Under the pieces are notes generated by a model. It ran no database searches and was not told the DNA's origin. It saw only the letters and a program-made list of their open reading frames with translations. Shown one piece after another: positions 1-4,368 of a stretch of DNA of 8,874 bases; positions within the stretch are counted from its first letter, which is position 1; every line of letters starts with the position of its first letter. Origin of the DNA: Patescibacteria group bacterium (GTDB lineage Bacteria > Patescibacteriota > Minisyncoccia > Portnoybacterales > UBA2143); the NCBI GenBank assembly GCA_018829245.1, contig JAHJUH010000052.1, positions 1-8,874 on the forward strand, in the 5' to 3' direction. The translations under genes were made by a program, and so were the position numbers.

Positions 1-25
1 AGATTTAAAAGGCCTTTAACAGCTC

Positions 26-54
26 TTGTTTTGTATGTCTAAATGTAGTAAAAT
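26..54 (+). promoter_or_regulatory. Candidate sigma70-type promoter for the pheS-pheT-gyrB block
   Basis: TTGTTT (26-31) and TAAAAT (49-54) are separated by exactly 17 bases, matching the -35/-10 layout of a housekeeping promoter with one or two mismatches per box. The start of transcription would fall near 61, so the leader before the first start codon (156) would be about 95 bases and consist almost wholly of the palindrome at 72-157. In an AT-rich genome such matches arise by chance, so this is a plausible rather than a firm call. It is the best promoter seen upstream of the first gene block. Confidence 0.4.
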
Positions 55-71
55 ATAGGTAGAAATAGAGT

Positions 72-157
72 ATGCCCCGTAGAGAAATTTTGAAAATCCC
101 TACGGGATAAAGAAAAATTCTAAAGAATTTTTAATTCAAAATTCTTCTACAGGGTAT
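72..157. repeat. 86-base imperfect palindromic element overlapping a start codon
   Basis: Bases 72-94 and 135-157 are inverted copies: 19 of 23 positions are complementary, and two of the four others would be G-U pairs in RNA. The right arm includes CTACAGGG and the first two bases of the ATG at 156. Inside lie a perfect 8-base inverted repeat AAAAATTC / GAATTTTT (113-120, 125-132) and a second partner for the left arm: CCCGTAG (76-82) also pairs perfectly with CTACGGG (100-106). The left arm can therefore fold locally or pair with the distal arm, but not both. No T-run follows the hairpins, so it is not an intrinsic terminator. It resembles a miniature extragenic palindromic repeat, and could instead be a structured 5' leader. 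Copy number elsewhere in the genome is unknown. Confidence 0.55.
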
Positions 158-542
158 GAATTTATTAGCCTTATTAATAGGATTGGTTTTAACTAGCTTG
201 GTAGCCGGGTTTTGCTTGGTGGCCATTTTAGTTTACTTTAATCCCATTTCTTCTAATTGGCTAATATTTTCCTTGTTTTATCTCAGTATATTTATAAGTT
301 CAGCATCCTTTTTCGCTTTAATTGGATGGCTGGTTAGAAGAATTTCTCGTAGAAAAAAATTTCCTTTGCCTAAAAATCAAGCTGTTCAACAATTAGAAGT
401 TTCTTTTCGCCAGGGAATACTTTTATCCTTGCTTTTAGTAATCGTTTTAATTCTTCAAAGCCAGCGAATGCTATTTTGGTGGGATTTATTGCTTTTAGTT
501 GGATTAATTGGATTAGTTGAATGGCAATTAAGTAAAAGATAA
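156..542 (+). CDS. Small four-helix membrane protein of unknown function
   Basis: The product is 128 residues and strongly hydrophobic. Four likely membrane segments are visible at about residues 3-28, 36-60, 87-100 and 106-125. The loop between helices 2 and 3 is very basic (RRISRRKK, residues 61-68), which by the positive-inside rule places it in the cytoplasm, with both ends inside as well. I recognise no catalytic motif and assign no function. From memory, similar small membrane proteins occur upstream of pheS in Patescibacteria genomes, which would make it a lineage-conserved gene. An in-frame TAA at 132-134 and the lack of another upstream start support ATG 156. AGGG ends one base before the ATG, too close to act as a normal Shine-Dalgarno site. 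The stop lies 6 bases before pheS, so the two are probably co-transcribed. Confidence 0.75.
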   Translation: MNLLALLIGLVLTSLVAGFCLVAILVYFNPISSNWLIFSLFYLSIFISSASFFALIGWLVRRISRRKKFPLPKNQAVQQLEVSFRQGILLSLLLVIVLILQSQRMLFWWDLLLLVGLIGLVEWQLSKR

Positions 543-548
543 TATATT

Positions 549-1520
549 ATGCTTAATAAGATTAAGGAAAAATTTATTAAAGATATAAGACAAGCTAAGG
601 ATTTAAAAGAGCTTGAGGAAATTTGCCGTTGCTGTTTGGGAAGAAAAGGAGAGTTAACAAAAATTTTGCGTTCATTAAAAGATTTATCAGGAGAAGAACG
701 AAAAGAAAAAGGACAAATAGCTAATCAAATTAAAAAAGAATTAGAGAATTTGTTTCAAGAAAAAAAATTAAGATTTACTAATGATCTGCCTCATCGGCAG
801 ACAAACTGGATTGATGTAACTGCTCCTGGTATTTTGCCTGATCAAGGACATTTGCATCCTCTTACTTTAGTTCAAAAAGAAATAGAGGAAATTTTTCAAT
901 CAATGGGCTTTTCAGTGGTTGATGGTCCAGAAGTAGAAACAGAACAATATAATTTTAATGCTTTGAATGTTCCTAAAGATCATCCAGCTAGAGATTTATG
1001 GGATACTTTTTGGTTAAAGGATTTAGATTTGCTTTTAAGAACTCATACTTCTCCTGTGCAAGCAAGGTATATGGAAAAGAATAATCCGCCTTTAAGAATT
1101 ATTGTTCCTGGCCGTTGTTTTAGGCATGAAGCCACTGATGCCACCCATGATGTTCAGTTTTACCAGTTTGAAGGATTAATGGTTGGGAAAAAAGTTTCAG
1201 CAGTTAATTTTAAAGGAATCATTGAAGAGTTTTTTAAGCAGTTTTTCAAATCTGATGTTAAGGTTCGTTTACGACCAAGCTATTTTCCTTTTGTTGAACC
1301 AGGATTTGAAGTTGATGTCAAAAGAAATGGAGATTGGCTGGAAATAATGGGCGCAGGCATGGTTCATCCTAATGTTTTTAAAGAAGTAGGGTATAATCCT
1401 AATAATTGGCAGGGCTTTGCTTTTGGCGCAGGATTAGAACGCTTAGCTATGATTAAATATCAGATTGATGATATTAGATTATTTTATTCATCAGATTTAA
1501 GATTTTTAAATCAGTTTTAA
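549..1520 (+). CDS. pheS: Phenylalanyl-tRNA synthetase alpha subunit
   Basis: PheS is the catalytic subunit of the (alpha-beta)2 phenylalanyl-tRNA synthetase. It activates phenylalanine with ATP and loads it on tRNA-Phe in the cytoplasm. Its 323 residues are close to the usual 320-340. The order is normal: a charged N-terminal coiled-coil region that contacts tRNA (about 1-80), a linker, then the class II core. Motif 2 starts at residue 188 (GRCFRHEATDATHD, followed by QFYQFEG), and motif 3 is at 289-310 (GFAFGAGLERLAM with the downstream KYQIDDIR). The linker at residues 79-85 (DLPHRQT) is encoded by a perfect hairpin, described separately. There is no Shine-Dalgarno sequence before ATG 549. 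Only two bases separate its stop from the next gene. The beta subunit is not adjacent: two unrelated small genes lie between, which is unusual. Confidence 0.97.
   Translation: MLNKIKEKFIKDIRQAKDLKELEEICRCCLGRKGELTKILRSLKDLSGEERKEKGQIANQIKKELENLFQEKKLRFTNDLPHRQTNWIDVTAPGILPDQGHLHPLTLVQKEIEEIFQSMGFSVVDGPEVETEQYNFNALNVPKDHPARDLWDTFWLKDLDLLLRTHTSPVQARYMEKNNPPLRIIVPGRCFRHEATDATHDVQFYQFEGLMVGKKVSAVNFKGIIEEFFKQFFKSDVKVRLRPSYFPFVEPGFEVDVKRNGDWLEIMGAGMVHPNVFKEVGYNPNNWQGFAFGAGLERLAMIKYQIDDIRLFYSSDLRFLNQF
785..801. repeat. 17-base palindrome inside the pheS linker
   Basis: TCTGCC (785-790) and GGCAGA (796-801) form a perfect 6-bp stem around a TCATC loop. It is read as residues 79-85 of PheS, between the coiled coil and the catalytic core, where family members tolerate length change. 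It shares the core GCCTC(A/T)TCGGC with the hairpin at 2518-2534 in pheT, but is read in a different codon phase. It is one of the few GC-rich spots in the gene. Confidence 0.6.
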
Positions 1521-1522
1521 TT

Positions 1523-1822
1523 ATGAGGAAATTACCCCAAAATTTTAAATATCTTCTTTGGTCATATGATTTTTCAAAGATTGAACCAGATAGAGACCAA
1601 GAACGAATTATTATCAATACTATTAATTATGGAAATTGGGAACATTGGAAGTGGATAGTTAAATATTATGGAAAGCAAAAAATAAAGGGGATAATAAGGG
1701 AAATACCAGCTAGTGAATTTAGAAAAAGAGCTCTTAAATTAATTTCATTAATTTTAGGAATTAAGGAGATGAAATATGCAACTCGAGGTATTAAAATCAG
1801 AGCAGAAAAAAATCTTTCTTAA
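1523..1822 (+). CDS. DUF6922-like small protein, putative antitoxin partner
   Basis: This 99-residue protein has the pattern I associate with the DUF6922 family. It starts with a short LPxxFKYLLWSYDF segment (residues 4-17), followed by an IIINTINYGNWEHWKWIVKYYG helix region (29-50) and a PASEFRKRALKLISLILGI segment (62-80), then a basic tail. Proteins of this type are commonly encoded just upstream of AbiEii/AbiGii nucleotidyltransferases and are presumed antitoxins or partners. That is the arrangement here: its last 47 bases overlap the nucleotidyltransferase gene in another frame. It begins 2 bases after the pheS stop with no Shine-Dalgarno sequence, so it is probably translated by ribosomes finishing pheS. 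No DNA-binding or catalytic motif is obvious. The antitoxin role is inferred from gene order, and the family name is from memory of its sequence pattern. Confidence 0.72.
   Translation: MRKLPQNFKYLLWSYDFSKIEPDRDQERIIINTINYGNWEHWKWIVKYYGKQKIKGIIREIPASEFRKRALKLISLILGIKEMKYATRGIKIRAEKNLS
1763..1768 (+). promoter_or_regulatory. Shine-Dalgarno site of the nucleotidyltransferase gene
   Basis: AAGGAG lies 7 bases before ATG 1776, an ideal spacing. It is the only clear Shine-Dalgarno site at normal distance in the window and fixes the start of the downstream gene inside the end of the upstream one. Confidence 0.7.
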
Positions 1823-2396
1823 GTTAAAGAAGTTTCCCGAATTCTATTTAATCGGAGGAACTGCTTTAGCTTTACAAATAGGTCATCGGATTTCGATTGA
1901 TTTTGATTTATTTTCTCAAAAAGACATTCCTAAGAGTTTATTGCCTAAAATAAAGAGGGTTTTTGAAGGATCAAAAATAGAAATTTTAGTTAATCATGCA
2001 GAACAATTAAGTGTTAAAGCAGATGGCGTTAAAATAGATTTTGTTAAGTATAAGTTTTCTTTGATTTCAGAACCAATTGAATTTGAAGGAATTAATATTT
2101 TACTAATACCAGAAATAGCAGCTATGAAAGCCTATACTTTAAATTATAGAGGAACCTTAAAAGACTATATTGACCTATATTTCATTCTTAAAGATAAACA
2201 TACGACATTAGAGGAGATAGAAAGCTTAACAGATAAAAAATATAAAGATGAATTTAATTTTAGATTGTTTTTAGAACAATTAGTCTATTTAGAAGGCCTT
2301 AGAGAAGAAAAAATAGAATTCTTAAAAGAACAGGTCAACAAAAAAGAAATGCAGGAATTTTTTGAAAGAGAGATTCAAAAATTTGGTATAAAATAA
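1776..2396 (+). CDS. AbiEii/AbiGii-family nucleotidyltransferase, putative toxin
   Basis: The 206-residue protein has the fold signature of DNA polymerase beta-like nucleotidyltransferases of the AbiEii (MenT-like) type. GG at residues 27-28 (YLIGGTALAL) is followed by D42 and D44 in HRISIDFDLFS, which would bind metal. A third acidic strand, VKIDF, carries D88. The family's second block is intact: PEIAAMKAY with K118, then R125 and KDYIDL (129-134). All expected active-site residues are present, so the enzyme looks functional. AbiEii relatives act as toxins in abortive infection and toxin-antitoxin pairs, and characterised MenT enzymes add nucleotides to tRNA 3' ends. The substrate here is unknown. 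The C-terminal third (about 137-206) is charged and helical. The gene overlaps its DUF6922-like partner by 47 bases, has a strong Shine-Dalgarno site, and ends 1 base before pheT. Confidence 0.85.
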   Translation: MQLEVLKSEQKKIFLKLKKFPEFYLIGGTALALQIGHRISIDFDLFSQKDIPKSLLPKIKRVFEGSKIEILVNHAEQLSVKADGVKIDFVKYKFSLISEPIEFEGINILLIPEIAAMKAYTLNYRGTLKDYIDLYFILKDKHTTLEEIESLTDKKYKDEFNFRLFLEQLVYLEGLREEKIEFLKEQVNKKEMQEFFEREIQKFGIK

Positions 2397-2397
2397 T

Positions 2398-4368
2398 ATG
2401 AAAGTATCATACAATTGGCTTCAAGATTTAATAGGCAAGAAATTACCAGCTCCAGATAAGCTGGCTGATTTATTGACTTTTCATTCTTTTGAAGTTGAAG
2501 AAGTTAAAAAACAAGGCCCCGCCTCTTCGGCGGGCAAGAAGGATTGGGTTTTAGACATAGATGTATTGCCTAATCGGGCTCATGACTGTTTAAGCCATCA
2601 AGGAATTGTTAGGGAAATATCTGTTCTTTTGAAATATCCTTTTGAATTAATTGATTATTCAAAGAAAATAAAGGAAAATTCAAAATCAATTAATGATTTA
2701 ATTAAGATAGAAGTTAAAGATAGTAATCTTTGTCCTCGGTATATGGCTCGAGCCATAATTGATGTTAAAGTTGGCCCTTCACCAAAATGGATTCAAGAAA
2801 GATTAAAAGTTTGCGGGTTAAAATCAATTAATAATATTGTTGATATTGCTAATTACGTTATGTTGGAAACTGGCCAGCCATTACATGCTTTTGACGCGGA
2901 TAAGATTGATCAAAAAACATTAATTATTAGGTCAGCTAAAAAAGAAGAAAAAATTATTACTTTAGAAAAAGAAAGGTTTGATTTAGATAAAAATATTTTA
3001 GTTATTGCTGATACTGAAAAACCAGTCTGTATTGCTGGAATCAAGGGCGGTCAAGGTCCAGAAATAGACAGTAAAACCACAAAGGTAATTTTGGAAGCAG
3101 CTAATTTTAACCCATTAATTATTAGAAAAGCGTCTCAGCAATTAAAGCTTCGCACAGATGCTTCTTGGAGATTTGAAAACGAATTAGATCCTAATTTAAC
3201 TGAAGAAATTAATATGGCTGCTTATCTAATTCAAGAAATTGCCAAAGGCAAGATTCTTAAAGGAACAATTGATATTTATCCAAAAAAAGTTTATCCAAAA
3301 AAGATTGGTTTGGACATGGATAAGGTAGATAGCTTACTAGGCGTTAAAATACCTGAAAAAGAAATTAAAAGCATTTTAACCAGATTAGGTTTTGAATTAA
3401 AAGGTACTAAGAAATTACAAGTAACCATACCAACTCGGAGATTAGATGTTTCCATTCCAGAGGACTTAATTGAAGAAGTTGGACGGATTTACGGATTTGA
3501 AAAGATTCCTAGCCAGTTGCCAGATGCTGCTTTAATTCCTCCTGAAAAAAATGAGGATTTGATTTACCAAAACAAAGTTAAAGATATTTTAACTAATTTA
3601 GGATTTAGCGAAGTATATAATTATTCTTTGATTGGGCAAAAAGAAGTTGATTCTGATCAAAATAAATCTAATTTAATTGAATTATTAAATCCAATTAGCC
3701 AGGAACAGAAATATATGAGGCCTAGTTTAATGCCTCTTTTAATCAAAAATGTTATGGAGAATAAGAAATATTTTGATGAGGTAAGATTATTTGAAATTGG
3801 AAGAGTTTTTCAAAAAAATAAAAATAAGGTAATTGAAAAAAAGAAATTAGGCCTAGTATTGTTTCCATCTAATTTCTATCGCTTAAAAGGAATTATTGAA
3901 ACATTATTGAATAAATTGCGAATTAGCAATGTATGGTATAATGATAAATCAGGAAAAGATATAAGGGCAGAAGTAAAAGCAGGAAATGATTTATTAGGCT
4001 GGGTTAATGATGATGGTTTTGAAATAGATTTTGAAAAATTAGTTGAATTAGCTACTGAAGAAAGAATGTATCTGCCGCCTTCCAAGTATCCTTCGATGAT
4101 AAGGGATATTTCGCTTTTAGTTGATCAGGGAACTAAGGTAGTTGAAGTGTTGAATTTAATTAATGCTGCTGGCGGTCCTTTAGTTATAGATGTTGAATTA
4201 TTTGATATGTATGAAGGAAAAGAAGTTATGGATAATATGAAAAGCTTGGCTTTCCATATTATCTATCAATCTAATGATCATACATTGACTGATAAAGAAG
4301 TTAATAAATTACAAGATAAAATTATTAAAACATTAGAAGAAGAAGGAGGGTGGGAAGTAAGAAAATGA
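2398..4368 (+). CDS. pheT: Phenylalanyl-tRNA synthetase beta subunit, short form without OB domain
   Basis: PheT pairs with PheS, binds tRNA-Phe and carries the editing site that removes mischarged tyrosine. At 656 residues it is well short of the roughly 790-800 of full-length bacterial PheT. The N-terminal B1 segment (MKVSYNWLQDLIG to SFEVEEV, 1-36) runs within about a dozen residues into VLDIDVLPNRAHDCL (51-65), so the EMAP-type tRNA-binding OB domain normally inserted there is missing. The rest is present: the B3/B4 editing module with INNIVDIANYVMLETGQPLHAFD, the B5 region (PTRRLDVSIPEDLIEEVGRI), the core-like B6/B7 fold, and the C-terminal ferredoxin-like anticodon-binding domain (from about 560, KYPSMIRDISLLVD). 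The gene starts 1 base after the nucleotidyltransferase stop. Its TGA stop overlaps the gyrB ATG as ATGA. Confidence 0.96.
   Translation: MKVSYNWLQDLIGKKLPAPDKLADLLTFHSFEVEEVKKQGPASSAGKKDWVLDIDVLPNRAHDCLSHQGIVREISVLLKYPFELIDYSKKIKENSKSINDLIKIEVKDSNLCPRYMARAIIDVKVGPSPKWIQERLKVCGLKSINNIVDIANYVMLETGQPLHAFDADKIDQKTLIIRSAKKEEKIITLEKERFDLDKNILVIADTEKPVCIAGIKGGQGPEIDSKTTKVILEAANFNPLIIRKASQQLKLRTDASWRFENELDPNLTEEINMAAYLIQEIAKGKILKGTIDIYPKKVYPKKIGLDMDKVDSLLGVKIPEKEIKSILTRLGFELKGTKKLQVTIPTRRLDVSIPEDLIEEVGRIYGFEKIPSQLPDAALIPPEKNEDLIYQNKVKDILTNLGFSEVYNYSLIGQKEVDSDQNKSNLIELLNPISQEQKYMRPSLMPLLIKNVMENKKYFDEVRLFEIGRVFQKNKNKVIEKKKLGLVLFPSNFYRLKGIIETLLNKLRISNVWYNDKSGKDIRAEVKAGNDLLGWVNDDGFEIDFEKLVELATEERMYLPPSKYPSMIRDISLLVDQGTKVVEVLNLINAAGGPLVIDVELFDMYEGKEVMDNMKSLAFHIIYQSNDHTLTDKEVNKLQDKIIKTLEEEGGWEVRK
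2518..2534. repeat. 17-base GC-rich palindrome at the PheT OB-domain deletion point
   Basis: CCCGCC (2518-2523) and GGCGGG (2529-2534) form a perfect 6-bp stem around TCTTC. It is read as PheT residues 41-46 of the GPASSAG stretch, the linker where most PheT proteins carry their OB-fold tRNA-binding domain. The core matches the pheS hairpin at 785-801 except for one loop base. Its all-GC stem stands out sharply in this AT-rich gene. Confidence 0.65.

Noticed and set aside
1..42. Open frame RFKRPLTALVLYV ending at TAA 40-42, possibly the 3' end of an upstream gene
   Set aside because: Only 13 codons are visible, the peptide is not recognisable, and it overlaps the candidate -35 box. This is too little to call.
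76..106. CCCGTAG/CTACGGG hairpin as an intrinsic terminator or T-box leader for pheS
   Set aside because: No T-run follows the stem, and I see no T-box or anti-terminator consensus in the short leader.
3276..3305. Short direct repeat TTATCCAAAAAA giving YPKKVYPKKI in PheT
   Set aside because: Two short copies in a loop of an AT-rich gene; likely chance or slippage.
3876..4085. Minus-strand open frame within pheT
   Set aside because: It lies wholly inside a well-identified gene on the other strand and has no recognisable product.
4350..4364. GTG 4350 as the gyrB start
   Set aside because: The AGGAGG abuts the GTG, so it cannot serve as its ribosome-binding site. ATG 4365 forms the classic ATGA overlap with the pheT stop.
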